Below are positions 31,127 to 40,592 of a stretch of DNA of 64,000 nt, piece after piece. The position numbers and the translations under genes were made by a program. The stretch lies in assembly GCA_938005545.1 (NCBI GenBank), contig CALKXV010000023.1, positions 1 to 64,000 of the forward strand, in the 5' to 3' direction. The notes beneath the pieces were generated by a model. It did not search any database, was not told the DNA's origin, and saw nothing but the letters and a program-made list of their open reading frames with translations. This DNA is from an uncultured Paracoccaceae bacterium. Its GTDB lineage: Bacteria > Pseudomonadota > Alphaproteobacteria > Rhodobacterales > Rhodobacteraceae. Positions within the stretch are counted from its first letter, which is position 1, and every line of letters begins with the position of its first letter.

Positions 31127-32419
31127 ATGAAATCTCTACGTAACACGGCTCTCGGCCTGTCGCTTGTCGTTGCAAGTGCGCCGTTTGCGATGGCTGACGG
31201 CCACGCAAAAGAACTGACAATCGCGATCGTGAACAACGGTCACATGATCAACATGCAAAAAGTTGCCGAAGCCTACACTGAAGAGACCGGTGTTAAGCTG
31301 AACTGGGTTTCGCTGGAAGAAGGCGTTTTGCGCGAGCAGGTCACGTCCGACACAGCAACCGGTGGTGGTCAGTACGACATCATCAACATCGGCATGCAGG
31401 AAGCTCCTATCTGGGGTGCTGCTGGCTGGATCGAACCACTTGAGTTCGGCGCTGACTATGACGTTGAAGACATTCTGCCTGCGATGCGCGCTGGTCTGTC
31501 CCACGAGGGCACACTTTATGCGGCACCGTTCTATGGTGAATCGTCGATGGTCATGTACCGCAAAGACCTGATGGACGCTGCTGGCGTTTCCATTGCTGAC
31601 AACGACAGCTGGGAAAATGTGAAAGCGGCTGCCGCTGCAATCCACGACCCAGACAACGGCGTTTACGGTGCTTGCTTGCGCGGTAAGCCAGGCTGGGGCG
31701 ACAACGGTGCGTTCATCACAACCGTTGCAAACTCCTTCGGCGCGTCGTGGTTCGACAAAGACTATAAGCCACAGCTTGATTCCCCTGAATGGAATGCAGC
31801 CGTGAACTTCTACGTTGATTTCCTGGGCACATATGGTCCTCCAGGTTCGGAAGGCAACTCGTTCAACGAGATCCTTGCGCTTTACAACGAAGGCAAGTGT
31901 GGCCTGTGGATCGACGCTACAATCGCCGCTTCTTTCTTGGAAGTAGACGGTGTTGCATACGCTCAGTCGCCTAACGCTGGTAACCCAGTTGGCGCGAACT
32001 GGTTGTGGGCATGGGCCATGGCTGTTCCTGCTGGAACACCCAACGCTGAAGAAGCAAAAGCCTTCATCGAATGGGCGACGTCGAAAGACTACGTTCAGGC
32101 CGTTGGTAACCACCCTGACTTTGGCTGGGGTTCTGTCCCAACAGGTCAGCGTGCGTCGACATATGCGCTTCCTGAGTTCCAGGCCGTTGCAAAATTCGCA
32201 GCCGCTGAAATGGCAGCGATCGATAGTGCTGCTCCAGAAGCCACAGACCTGAAGCCATACGTTGGTGTTCAGTTTGTTGCGATCCCTGAGTTCCCAGAGA
32301 TCGGCAGCGCATTTGGTCAGGAAATGGCAGCCGCTCTTTCCGGTGCCAAGTCGGTTGAAGACGCTCTGGCAGCAGCGCAAGCCGCAGCCGTCGCTATCAT
32401 GGACGAAGCTGGCTACTAA
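31127..32419 (+). CDS. smoE: polyol (sorbitol/mannitol) ABC transporter substrate-binding protein
   Basis: A 430-residue family-1 extracellular binding protein with signal peptide MKSLRNTALGLSLVVASAPFAMA. Features: ELTIAIVNNGHMINMQKVAEAYTEETGVKLNWV (N-lobe start), QYDIINIGMQEAPIWGAAGWIEPL and NEGKCGLWIDATIAASFLE (hinge). It captures hexitols in the periplasm for the permease pair encoded just after. Codon use is strongly biased (GCT, GGT, AAC), consistent with very high expression. Its operon matches the smoEFG-smoS-mtlK-smoK set of Rhodobacter, which supports the name. A GC-rich hairpin follows directly. Confidence 0.92.
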   Translation: MKSLRNTALGLSLVVASAPFAMADGHAKELTIAIVNNGHMINMQKVAEAYTEETGVKLNWVSLEEGVLREQVTSDTATGGGQYDIINIGMQEAPIWGAAGWIEPLEFGADYDVEDILPAMRAGLSHEGTLYAAPFYGESSMVMYRKDLMDAAGVSIADNDSWENVKAAAAAIHDPDNGVYGACLRGKPGWGDNGAFITTVANSFGASWFDKDYKPQLDSPEWNAAVNFYVDFLGTYGPPGSEGNSFNEILALYNEGKCGLWIDATIAASFLEVDGVAYAQSPNAGNPVGANWLWAWAMAVPAGTPNAEEAKAFIEWATSKDYVQAVGNHPDFGWGSVPTGQRASTYALPEFQAVAKFAAAEMAAIDSAAPEATDLKPYVGVQFVAIPEFPEIGSAFGQEMAAALSGAKSVEDALAAAQAAAVAIMDEAGY

Positions 32420-32442
32420 GCTTCGCCCAACACGACAAGACG

Positions 32443-32464
32443 GCCCGGCGGCTTGCCGCCGGGC
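32443..32464 (+). promoter_or_regulatory. perfect stem-loop between smoE and smoF
   Basis: GCCCGGCGG (32443-32451), loop CTTG, CCGCCGGGC (32456-32464). No T-run follows, so it is probably not a full terminator. Such intercistronic hairpins after binding-protein genes protect the upstream mRNA or reduce read-through, making the binding protein more abundant than the permease. Confidence 0.8.
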
Positions 32465-32591
32465 TGATCCATCCCCCGATCTTTCCGATTGTCTGGCTTG
32501 AGTGCACCTATGCGATGCGTCCGCCCGACAAGCGACCAATTGCAGCTACGTACCGCCAGAAAAACAACTGCTTCGCAAGGGTTCCAGAGCC

Positions 32592-33530
32592 ATGTCCGAT
32601 CGTTCGATACCACGCCTACTCCAAACGCCGGCGGTTATCCTTTTGTTGTTCTGGATGCTGGTTCCGCTGAGCATGACGCTTTTCTTTTCGTTCATCCGCT
32701 ATGTGCTGAACAGCACGCGTCGCCCCGAATGGACGTCACCAAGTTTGGAAAACTGGCGGGGCTTCGGAAACTATGAATATGTATTGAATAACAAGGATTT
32801 CTGGTTCGCAATCCAGAATTCGGTCTTTATCGTTACCAGCATTCTAATCATCACCGTTATCTTTGGCCTAGCGATTGCAGTGCTGATCAACCGCTCATTC
32901 CCCGGTCGCGGCATTGTACGTGTCCTGCTGATTTCGCCCTTCTTTGTGATGCCCGCAGTGAACGCGGTTTTGTGGATCAACATGATCCTTGATCCGGTTT
33001 TGGGTCTGAACGGCGTCGCCGTCGGTGGCATCAACAACATTGTCGACGGGTTGCGCGATTTCCCGGTGCTTGGCGCATTCTTTTCGCTGTGGCCAGAATT
33101 TGAACCGATCTCTTTCCGCGCCACACAAACCTCGGCTTACGCGGTCATCATGATGGTGTCTTGGCAATGGACGCCCTTTGCGGTTTTGATCTTTATGACC
33201 TCGCTTCAGTCCGAAGATGAGTCACAAAAAGAAGCGGCGACGCTTGATGGCGCAAGCCCCTGGTCGCAGTTTATCAATCTTACGGTTCCGCATCTGGCCC
33301 GTCCGATTGCGATTGTGGTCATGATCCAGTCGATCTTTCATCTGTCGCTTTATGCGGAAATTGAGATTGTAAGCCGCGGCAACGGGAACAAGAACCTGCC
33401 GTATCTCATCGGTGAGTTTTCTTCGAACAACATTGGCGCCGCAAGTGCGACCGGCATTTTCGCAGTCATCCTGGCCAACATCATCGCGATCTTCTTGTTG
33501 CGCATGGTTGGCAAAAGCTTGATGGATTAG
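32592..33530 (+). CDS. smoF: polyol ABC transporter permease (first)
   Basis: A 312-residue inner-membrane protein with six hydrophobic segments, starting at ATG 32592 (an upstream in-frame ATG would add non-hydrophobic residues). The MalF-type EAA loop is EAATLDGASPWSQFINLTVPHLARP, which contacts the ATPase SmoK. It forms the membrane channel with SmoG. It ends in GKSLMD, 11 bp before smoG, within the operon. Confidence 0.92.
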   Translation: MSDRSIPRLLQTPAVILLLFWMLVPLSMTLFFSFIRYVLNSTRRPEWTSPSLENWRGFGNYEYVLNNKDFWFAIQNSVFIVTSILIITVIFGLAIAVLINRSFPGRGIVRVLLISPFFVMPAVNAVLWINMILDPVLGLNGVAVGGINNIVDGLRDFPVLGAFFSLWPEFEPISFRATQTSAYAVIMMVSWQWTPFAVLIFMTSLQSEDESQKEAATLDGASPWSQFINLTVPHLARPIAIVVMIQSIFHLSLYAEIEIVSRGNGNKNLPYLIGEFSSNNIGAASATGIFAVILANIIAIFLLRMVGKSLMD

Positions 33531-33541
33531 GGAGCAGATTG

Positions 33542-34378
33542 ATGGCAGCCGTTACCGAACGTTCAAGACTAAGCGACTTTATGTGGCCCGCCCTTGCGTG
33601 GATCGTCGCGTTGGTCTTTTTCTTCCCGATCTTCTGGTTGGTTTTCACCAGCTTTAAGACCGATGCCGATGCCGTGAAGCCTGAACACCTGTTCTTCTTT
33701 ACGCCGACGTTGGAAAACTACACCAACATGACCGAGAACTATGATTACTGGCGTTTCGCCACGAATTCGGTGATCACCTCGACCTTCGCCACTTTGTTCG
33801 CGCTGGCTGTTGGCGTGCCGTGCGCCTATGCCATGGCCTTCAACCCCAGCAAGCACACCAAAGATATCCTGATGTGGATGCTGTCGACTAAAATGCTGCC
33901 CGCGGCGGCTGTGCTATACCCTATGACGTTTCTGACAAAGAACTTCCTGGGAATTTTTGACACACATTTCCTGGTGATTTTGGTGTTATGTCTGATCAAC
34001 CTGCCGATCGCGATCTGGATGCTGTTCACCTACTTCAAGGAAATCCCGAAAGAAATCATCGAAGCCTCCAAGATGGACGGCGTCACCACATGGGGCGAAA
34101 TCAAGGATATCCTGATCCCGCTGGCGTGGGGTGGCGTTGCTTCGACCGCGCTTTTGACATTCATCTTCTGCTGGAACGAAGCTTATTGGACAGTGCGCCT
34201 GACCACGGTTGATGCCGCGACTTTGTCAAAGCTGATCGAAGGCAACCGCGCGCCCGAGGGGCTTTTCTTTGGTCGTCTGGCTGCCGTATCCACTGCCGCA
34301 GTTGGCCCAATCGTCGTTCTGGGCTGGTTCTGTCAAAAGCAGTTGGTGCAAGGCCTGACATTCGGTGCGGTGAAGTAA
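33542..34378 (+). CDS. smoG: polyol ABC transporter permease (second)
   Basis: A 278-residue protein of the MalG type with six hydrophobic segments. ATG 33542 is preferred to the TTG one codon earlier (GGGAG at 33529-33533). The EAA loop is EASKMDGVTTWGEIKDILIPLAWGG, the binding point for SmoK. The C-terminal end (FCQKQLVQGLTFGAVK) matches the family. The stop codon TAA overlaps the ATG of smoS by one base (TAATG), so the two are translationally coupled. Confidence 0.92.
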   Translation: MAAVTERSRLSDFMWPALAWIVALVFFFPIFWLVFTSFKTDADAVKPEHLFFFTPTLENYTNMTENYDYWRFATNSVITSTFATLFALAVGVPCAYAMAFNPSKHTKDILMWMLSTKMLPAAAVLYPMTFLTKNFLGIFDTHFLVILVLCLINLPIAIWMLFTYFKEIPKEIIEASKMDGVTTWGEIKDILIPLAWGGVASTALLTFIFCWNEAYWTVRLTTVDAATLSKLIEGNRAPEGLFFGRLAAVSTAAVGPIVVLGWFCQKQLVQGLTFGAVK

Positions 34379-35142
34379 TGACACTTGATGCGGCTCCCAC
34401 AGATTTGAGCGGACGGGTGGCGTTTGTCACGGGTGCCGCAGGTGGCATCGGGGCAAGTGCTGTTGAGCATTTTGCCGCTTTGGGCGCAAAAGTTTATGCA
34501 ACTGATGTGGCTGAAAAATTTGATGGCCCCGCAACCTATCGCGCTTTTGAAATGCTGGACGATGCCAGCCTGTCTGCCTGTCTGGATTGGATCGGCGAGA
34601 TTGAGCCCGACATTCTGTTCAACAACGCTGCCCTGTTCGATATGGGCAGCATTCTGGAGGCGGGTGATCTGGCGCAATTGGATCGGTTGTTCGGCGTCAA
34701 TGTCCGGGCGTTTTACGCGATCATGCAGGCAGCGTCGAAATCTATGGTGTCCGTGGGCAAGGCCGGTTCAATCATCAATATGGCCAGCCAAGCCGGTCAC
34801 CGTGGGGAAGCACTTGTCGCACATTATTGTGCCACGAAGGCTGCGGTGATCAGTTATACTCAGTCAGCTGCTTTGGCGCTGGCACCTCACAAAATCCGCG
34901 TGAATGCAATCAGTCCCGGCGTGATTGACACCCCTATGTGGAAAACCGTCGACGGGCTTTTTGCCAAGTTCGAGGGCAAAGAGCCGGGCCAGAAGAAACG
35001 CGAAGTCGGCGCGGCGGTTCCTTTGGGGTACATGGGCGCGCCATCCGATATTGCGCGTGCCGCTGTTTTCCTAGCCTCCGACCAATCCGCCTATATGACG
35101 GCTCAAACTATTGGGGTCGATGGCGGGAACGTGTTGAGGTAA
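34378..35142 (+). CDS. smoS: SDR-family polyol (sorbitol/L-iditol) dehydrogenase
   Basis: A 254-residue cytoplasmic short-chain dehydrogenase that should oxidise D-sorbitol to D-fructose (and galactitol-type substrates) with NAD+. Motifs: TGAAGGIG (residues 18-25) for cofactor, NNAAL in the core, NMASQAG (Ser) and YCATK (Tyr/Lys) for catalysis, and the PGVIDTPMW loop. Membership of the polyol operon, between the permease and regulator genes, supports this over other SDR roles. A gap of 5 bp separates it from the AraC gene. Confidence 0.88.
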   Translation: MTLDAAPTDLSGRVAFVTGAAGGIGASAVEHFAALGAKVYATDVAEKFDGPATYRAFEMLDDASLSACLDWIGEIEPDILFNNAALFDMGSILEAGDLAQLDRLFGVNVRAFYAIMQAASKSMVSVGKAGSIINMASQAGHRGEALVAHYCATKAAVISYTQSAALALAPHKIRVNAISPGVIDTPMWKTVDGLFAKFEGKEPGQKKREVGAAVPLGYMGAPSDIARAAVFLASDQSAYMTAQTIGVDGGNVLR

Positions 35143-35147
35143 CGCGC

Positions 35148-36041
35148 ATGTCGATTATTGAACCTGAAATCGAAATGGTGGATCGCAGCGCCCGGTCTAT
35201 CCGCTATCTGGAACACGGATGGCCGACCGAGCTGTGTCGTTGGCATGCCCACGAGGAATACGAACTGCACTTGGTTGTTGAAACCCGCGGTAAAGCCTTT
35301 GTCGGTGATTACATCGGTGATTTCAAAGCTGGCGATTTGTTCATGACGGGGCCGAACTTGCCTCATAATTGGATCACGGATCAAGTCTGGTCGGAACCTG
35401 TCGAAACCCGCGACATGCTGGTTCAGTTCAGCCACGAAAGTGTTGAAAAACTTGCCGAGGGTTTTCCTGAGTTTGCGCAGGTTCTTCAGCTGTTGCAGCT
35501 TGCTCAAAGCGGCATCTTCTTCGAAGGGTTCAATCCGACTTTCGCGCGTGGGCACATGGAAGCCATTCGCGACAACAAAGGCGCCGAACGCATTCTGGCC
35601 TTCGTGCGGTTTTTGGTGCGTTTGAACGAACATGCGGAAAAGAAAACGCTTTCGGTCGCAAAACTTATCCATCCCAAAGGTGGAAGCAAGCAGGCCCGGA
35701 TTGCGCTGGTCGTGGACCACATCACCAAGAACTTCAAAGAACAGTTTTCTGTCGCCCAAGCAGCCGAAATGGCGAATATGACCGAGATTACGTTTAGCCG
35801 AAACTTCCAGTCGGTCACCGGCCACGGGTTTGTCGAATTTTTGAACCGAATTCGCATCGGGCAGGCCTGTGGCATGCTTTATGCCTCGGACGACCAGATC
35901 ATTTTGATTGCGCCGAAAGTCGGGTTCAAAAACCTGGCCAATTTCAACCGTCATTTCCAAAAGATCAAAGGAATGACGCCGTCCGAATATCGCGAAATCG
36001 CGCGTAAGGATCTTGCACCGCAAACGGAGACGGTGACATGA
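35148..36041 (+). CDS. AraC-family regulator of the polyol operon
   Basis: A 297-residue regulator with an N-terminal cupin sensor domain (about residues 20-110; WHAHEEYELHLVVETRGKAFVGDYIGDFKAGDLFMTGPNLPHNW) and a C-terminal AraC double HTH (about 190-290; QFSVAQAAEMANMTEITFSRNFQSVTG and VGFKNLANFNRHFQKIKGMTPSEYRE). The start at 35148 is chosen because the earlier frame runs inside smoS. It overlaps mtlK by 4 bp (ATGA). As it lies inside the operon it should be produced only when the operon is on, giving positive feedback by the polyol. Confidence 0.92.
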   Translation: MSIIEPEIEMVDRSARSIRYLEHGWPTELCRWHAHEEYELHLVVETRGKAFVGDYIGDFKAGDLFMTGPNLPHNWITDQVWSEPVETRDMLVQFSHESVEKLAEGFPEFAQVLQLLQLAQSGIFFEGFNPTFARGHMEAIRDNKGAERILAFVRFLVRLNEHAEKKTLSVAKLIHPKGGSKQARIALVVDHITKNFKEQFSVAQAAEMANMTEITFSRNFQSVTGHGFVEFLNRIRIGQACGMLYASDDQIILIAPKVGFKNLANFNRHFQKIKGMTPSEYREIARKDLAPQTETVT

Positions 36042-37459
36042 ACCGCACGACGCATTCCCCAATATTCGCAACACGTTACGACAGATCAGCGTGCCAATTG
36101 GGCGTTGTCCATTTGGGCTTTGGTGCGTTTCACCGGGCGCATCAGGCTGTTTACTTTGACGATTATATGCATGCGACCGGTGATCTGAACTGGGGCATTG
36201 CAGCGGTCAATCTGCGCAGCTCGGAAGCGCAGCATTTTAAGACGGCCGCCGAAGACATTGAACGCCACGACGGTTACTTCCTGAAGTCCTATTCCGCTGA
36301 TGGCCACGTCGAACTTCGCCGCGTTCGGTCCCATGTGCATTTCGCCGACTGGAGCCTTGCGCGCGAGGAAACAGAGGCGGTTCTGGCGAAATCATCCGTT
36401 CATCTGGTTACGGTTACAGTGACCGAAAGCGGATATTACACGGACCCGAACGGCGATCTGAACCTCGCGGACGTAACCATTATGTCTGAGGTTGCTGGCG
36501 GCGAAAGCGAAAGCGTTTATGGCTATCTGCGGGCTGCACTTTCGGCACGCGTTGCGGCGACAGGCGCACCGCTCACGATTGCCTGTTGTGATAACATCCG
36601 ACAGAACGGGAAAATGCTGCACCGAAATTTGCTGGCCTATCTCAAGGCCTGCGGTGATCAAAGCCTTGCGCATTGGGTCGAGGCGAACGTTGCATTCCCA
36701 TGTTCTATGGTTGATCGGATCACACCGCGCAGCCCGGCTGGTTTAAGCGATGAACTTTCAGCGCTCATTGGCAAATCCGTGACCTCGCCGATCATGGCCG
36801 AAGATTTCATCCAATGGGTTCTTCAGGACAAAGCGGCGGGCTTGATGCCGAAACTGGCCAAAGCCAATGTCACGGTGACGCCTGATGTTGATCCTTACGA
36901 AGAAACCAAGATCAGGGTTTTAAACGGCGGTCACACGGCGCTAGCCTATATGGCAGCCCTGGAAGGCCTTGAGACATTCGATGCCGCCATGCGCGTGCCG
37001 GATCTAAACGCCCACTTTCAAGCGTTTGAAACAAAAGAAGTTCTGCCAGCGATCACAATTGATTTACCGTTCTCGAAAGATGAGTACCTGGCGGATATTG
37101 CGCGCCGATTTGGCAATGCCGCGATTGGCGATACGGTTGCGCGCATCTGTGCGGACGGCATGGCGAAGTTTCCGATCTTCATTCGCCCGACTTTGGAAGG
37201 GTGTTTTGCGCAAGGCATCGTTCCGATCTATTCCATCAAATCTATCGCGAGCTGGTATGTGTTTGCCCGCCACGTTGCGTCGGGTAGGATCCCATTTGAA
37301 TATGTAGAACCAAGTTGGGACGATCTGAGCGCGATGTTGGGCAACGACAGCTTTGTCACCAGCCCACAGCTTTGGGGTGACATCCCTGACACCTATCCTG
37401 AATTCGCCGATGCGTTGCGGCGCCAAATAACTGAATTGGAGGCAAAATGGCCGGTCTGA
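36038..37459 (+). CDS. mtlK: mannitol 2-dehydrogenase
   Basis: A 473-residue polyol-specific long-chain dehydrogenase that converts D-mannitol to D-fructose with NAD+. N-terminal Rossmann motif [18 protein letters not shown]; catalytic segment [16 protein letters not shown] holds the Lys, Asn and His of the family active site. The length agrees with the ~480 usual for the mannitol dehydrogenase family. It overlaps both neighbours (AraC by 4 bp, smoK by 13 bp). Within the operon it gives the same product, fructose, as SmoS. Confidence 0.93.
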   Translation: MNRTTHSPIFATRYDRSACQLGVVHLGFGAFHRAHQAVYFDDYMHATGDLNWGIAAVNLRSSEAQHFKTAAEDIERHDGYFLKSYSADGHVELRRVRSHVHFADWSLAREETEAVLAKSSVHLVTVTVTESGYYTDPNGDLNLADVTIMSEVAGGESESVYGYLRAALSARVAATGAPLTIACCDNIRQNGKMLHRNLLAYLKACGDQSLAHWVEANVAFPCSMVDRITPRSPAGLSDELSALIGKSVTSPIMAEDFIQWVLQDKAAGLMPKLAKANVTVTPDVDPYEETKIRVLNGGHTALAYMAALEGLETFDAAMRVPDLNAHFQAFETKEVLPAITIDLPFSKDEYLADIARRFGNAAIGDTVARICADGMAKFPIFIRPTLEGCFAQGIVPIYSIKSIASWYVFARHVASGRIPFEYVEPSWDDLSAMLGNDSFVTSPQLWGDIPDTYPEFADALRRQITELEAKWPV

Positions 37460-38478
37460 CACTGCGCGATGTGCGCAAAAGCTATGGGGCCACGCAAGTC
37501 ATGCATGGCGTTGACCTGGACATTGAAGACGGCGAATTCGTTGTTTTTGTTGGGCCTTCAGGATGTGGCAAGTCAACCTTGCTGCGGATGATTGCGGGTC
37601 TTGAAGAAATCTCCGGCGGCACCGTTGCGATTGGTGATGTGGAAGTAAACGAAGTAGCCGCGTCGAAACGCGGTGTGGCCATGGTGTTCCAAACCTATGC
37701 GCTTTATCCGCATATGACAGTTTACAAAAATATGGCGTTTGGTCTGAAACAGGCGAAAACCGACCCCAAGGAAATTGATCGTCGGGTGAAAGACGCGGCC
37801 GAAATCCTTCAAATTACCGACTATCTGGATCGCAGTCCGCGGAACTTGTCTGGTGGTCAGCGCCAGCGTGTTGCCATCGGTCGCGCCATTGTTCGCGACC
37901 CGAAAGTCTTCCTGTTCGACGAACCTTTGTCCAACCTTGACGCTGCGCTGCGTGTTCAAACCCGTCTTGAGATTGCCCGACTTCACGAACGCCTTGAAAC
38001 GACAATGATCTATGTGACCCACGATCAAGTCGAGGCGATGACGCTTGCCGATAAAATCGTGGTTTTGCGCGATGGCCGGATCGAACAAGTCGGGTCGCCG
38101 ATTGATCTTTATGAGCAGCCAGCGAATTCGTTCGTTGCGCAGTTCATCGGCAGTCCCAAGATGAATTTCTTTGCGATAAGCGATTTGGCAAGTGGCGCAT
38201 CCACCAATTTAGGCCGCGAGCTTGGTTCGGACGAACACGTTGGGCTTCGCCCGGAGCATCTTGTCCCGACCGATGGTTCTGCCGTTGTGGAAGGTAAGAT
38301 GGAATTGGTCGAAAACCTTGGTGAATACGCCTTGGTGCACCTGACCACCGAAACCGGTGTCGAGTTCATTGCCAAGACGGAAAAGCCGCCTTCAGTTGCG
38401 AAAGGGTCGACGATTGGGTTCAGCATCAAGCCCGAACTGGCGCATTTCTTTGACAAATCTTCCGGCGCGCGGAAATAG
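37447..38478 (+). CDS. smoK: polyol ABC transporter ATP-binding protein
   Basis: A 343-residue MalK-type ATPase: Walker [10 protein letters not shown] (36-44), Q-loop [11 protein letters not shown], signature LSGGQRQ, Walker B VFLFDEP and switch [12 protein letters not shown]. The C-terminal region (about 240-340, GLRPEHL) is the TOBE domain that contacts regulators and substrates. It energises SmoF/SmoG. Last gene of the operon, followed by a terminator 31 bp later. Confidence 0.95.
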   Translation: MAGLTLRDVRKSYGATQVMHGVDLDIEDGEFVVFVGPSGCGKSTLLRMIAGLEEISGGTVAIGDVEVNEVAASKRGVAMVFQTYALYPHMTVYKNMAFGLKQAKTDPKEIDRRVKDAAEILQITDYLDRSPRNLSGGQRQRVAIGRAIVRDPKVFLFDEPLSNLDAALRVQTRLEIARLHERLETTMIYVTHDQVEAMTLADKIVVLRDGRIEQVGSPIDLYEQPANSFVAQFIGSPKMNFFAISDLASGASTNLGRELGSDEHVGLRPEHLVPTDGSAVVEGKMELVENLGEYALVHLTTETGVEFIAKTEKPPSVAKGSTIGFSIKPELAHFFDKSSGARK

Positions 38479-38509
38479 GCTTTTGCCCGCCTAGAGCGGT
38501 GAATTGATG

Positions 38510-38541
38510 AACGGCCCGGCTTGTGTTTGGGCCGTTTTTCT
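38510..38541 (+). terminator. Rho-independent terminator of the polyol operon
   Basis: AACGGCCC (38510-38517) pairs with GGGCCGTT (38529-38536) and is followed by TTTTC. It lies between smoK and the convergent dctM gene. Confidence 0.9.
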
Positions 38542-38550
38542 TTGGTGGCC

Positions 38551-39867
38551 TTACAGCAGGCTTTGCGGAAGCCAGTTTGCAAGGCTCGGGAAGACCACCA
38601 CAAGGATCGCAACGATCAGGATCATGATCCAATAGGGAATTGCGCCTTTGAAGATCATTCCAAGTGTTACCGTCGGATCGGGCACGGCGGCTTTCACGGT
38701 GAATATCAAAAGGCCAAAGGGTGGCGTCAAAAGCCCGGCTTCGATGACAAGAATTCCGAAGATCGCAAAGGCCAATTCGTCGATCCCTATCGTTGCCGCG
38801 ATGGGGGCAAAAATCGGAACCGTCAAAAGGATGATCGACGTTGAATCGATGAACATGCCGAGGATAAGCCAGATCATGAATAGCATCATCATAATGACGA
38901 TGGGGCTTTCGCTGATCGAGAAGATGCTGCCGTTTATGACAGAAATTGCGCCACCCATGGCCAGAAAACGCGAATACATCGACGCCGTGATCAACAGGAT
39001 CATAATAGGGGCCGTGGTTTTGCCAGCGCGATAAATCGCATCCAACAGTTCCTTGCGGTGCATTCCTTTGATCAGCCCAACAAGCAAGGCACCGATGGCG
39101 CCGAACCCTGCCGCTTCGGTGGGTGTCAGGAACCCGCCCCAAATGCCGCCGATGACAAGCAAGATCAAACCGATGATCGACAGGCCGCTGATCAGTTCGG
39201 ATCGTCTTTGTGCGGCGGGCACGTGTTGAAATGCATCGGGCGCGCAAGCGGGGGCAATGTCGGGGTTCAACTTTGCGGTGATCACACAGTAGCCGATGAA
39301 GAACGCCGACAGCAGCAAACCTGGAAGCAGGCCTGCGATGAATAAGGCCCCAATCGAGATTTCGGTAAGGACTGCCCATATGATCATCAGTATTGACGGG
39401 GGTATGAGCATGCCCAAACAGGCGCTTCCCGCGACGACGCCAAGGGCATAGCTTTTTTTGTACCCAAGCGCTACCATCTCGGGGTAGGCCAGACGCGAGA
39501 ACGTTGCAGCTGAGGCAATAGAGACGCCGGTGATTGCGGCAAAGATCGAATTGCCCGATACAGTCGCGACAGCCAAACATCCCGGAAGCCTCAAAAAGGC
39601 GCGGTTGCAGATCGTATAGATGTCTTTTGCAGCACCTGATCGGCTGATGAATTCGCCCATCAAAACGAACAATGGGATGACGATGAAAATGTCTTTTCGC
39701 AGAGCTTCGTATGCCGTTCCCGATAGGACAGACAAGGCGATGTCTGCACTGCCAAGCATCAGATAAACCCCAAAGGCGCTGGCAACACCCAAGGCGACAG
39801 CCACGTGAACGCCAAGGAAAACCAGTGCCATCAGGACGGCCAGAAAGCTGAAGATTAGGGTCGTCAT
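38551..39867 (-). CDS. TRAP transporter large permease DctM (first system)
   Basis: A 438-residue inner-membrane protein with about twelve membrane segments, the ion-coupled translocation subunit of a TRAP transporter. Family segments: IPLFVLMGEFISRSG, ATVSGNSIFAAITGVSIASAATFSRLAYPEM and GMLIPPSILMIIWAVLTEISIG. The longer frame covering the same strand (38426-40024) is a different reading frame and is not a gene. dctQ is 36 bp upstream. The DctM of the second system (63169) is a close paralogue. Confidence 0.95.
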   Translation of the reverse strand: MTTLIFSFLAVLMALVFLGVHVAVALGVASAFGVYLMLGSADIALSVLSGTAYEALRKDIFIVIPLFVLMGEFISRSGAAKDIYTICNRAFLRLPGCLAVATVSGNSIFAAITGVSIASAATFSRLAYPEMVALGYKKSYALGVVAGSACLGMLIPPSILMIIWAVLTEISIGALFIAGLLPGLLLSAFFIGYCVITAKLNPDIAPACAPDAFQHVPAAQRRSELISGLSIIGLILLVIGGIWGGFLTPTEAAGFGAIGALLVGLIKGMHRKELLDAIYRAGKTTAPIMILLITASMYSRFLAMGGAISVINGSIFSISESPIVIMMMLFMIWLILGMFIDSTSIILLTVPIFAPIAATIGIDELAFAIFGILVIEAGLLTPPFGLLIFTVKAAVPDPTVTLGMIFKGAIPYWIMILIVAILVVVFPSLANWLPQSLL

Positions 39868-39903
39868 CGAGTGCTCCGGTCGGGCAGGTTTCGGGCGGGG
39901 AGA

Positions 39904-40413
39904 TTAGTGATGGGTCAGCGCTTCGTCGGTGCCAAGTTGACCGCGCCAATCCGCGACCATCATCGACAGGTATGCGAAGGCAGCGAAGGTCGCCGTGACG
40001 ACCAACAAAAAACGGATCGGCCAAGTGTAGATGCGCAGTGATCCTTCGCCTTCATATTCGTTCAGTCGCATGGCTTCGATGGCTTCGGGGAAGGACGCGT
40101 ATCCGATAGCAGCGAACAAAAGGAACCCGAGCGCATAAGCAAGCGTTCTGAGGATCCGCTGAGCGAAGGGGGGAAGCGCGTCGGTCAAGAGCGTGGTGCG
40201 CAGCATTGAGCCGGAGTAGATCGCGAGCGGGATCTGAAGGAAGGTCACCAGGATCACCGAATTTTGCAGGATTTCCTTGGTACCGGGCAGGGGGGCCAGA
40301 AACAGAACTCGGCCAAACACATCCACCAGAATGACGATTGCCAGAATAAAAACCCAGATCGACGACAGGATATGGATCACACGAGCGACCGCGACGGTAT
40401 ATCCAAACTTCAT
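39904..40413 (-). CDS. TRAP transporter small permease DctQ (first system)
   Basis: A 169-residue protein with four hydrophobic segments; the start at 40413 follows GAGGTTTCTG. GTKEILQNSVILVTFLQIPLAIYSGSMLRTTLLTD matches the family. It pairs with DctM. The protein is related along its whole length to the DctQ at 62664 (shared GTKEI, NSVM...F.QI, GEGSLRI/GEGALRV). A palindrome lies 67 bp upstream. Confidence 0.92.
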   Translation of the reverse strand: MKFGYTVAVARVIHILSSIWVFILAIVILVDVFGRVLFLAPLPGTKEILQNSVILVTFLQIPLAIYSGSMLRTTLLTDALPPFAQRILRTLAYALGFLLFAAIGYASFPEAIEAMRLNEYEGEGSLRIYTWPIRFLLVVTATFAAFAYLSMMVADWRGQLGTDEALTHH

Positions 40414-40480
40414 CAGAAACCTCAATTGATGGCAATTTTCTTGATACGTTAAGACGAGAGTCCTGCGCGCGCAATAAATC

Positions 40481-40498
40481 ATTTATCAGCTGATAAAT
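40481..40498. promoter_or_regulatory. perfect 18-bp palindrome in the TRAP divergent promoter
   Basis: ATTTATCAGCTGATAAAT is exactly self-complementary and lies midway between the divergent dctQM and dctP start codons. A dimeric repressor (GntR/FadR- or IclR-type) is the likely binder, coordinating both halves of the transporter. No regulator gene is adjacent, so the cognate protein must be encoded elsewhere. The GntR sites at 59117 and 59259 are different. Confidence 0.7.
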
Positions 40499-40592
40499 CT
40501 TCACTAGGGTTGGATCGACGGAGGGCGCGGCGTGGGCCGAAGGTTTCTCCTGATACGACAAGAACAGGGCAAAATGCCCATTGGGAGGAACC

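Noticed and set aside
31136-32539. 467-residue open frame on the minus strand, opposite smoE
   Set aside because: It mirrors smoE codons (strong codon bias leaves the opposite strand open), has no ribosome site and no recognisable domain.
38426-40024. 532-residue open frame overlapping dctM on the same strand in another frame
   Set aside because: Composition (many C, H, R, S) is unlike a protein, while the dctM frame is clear.
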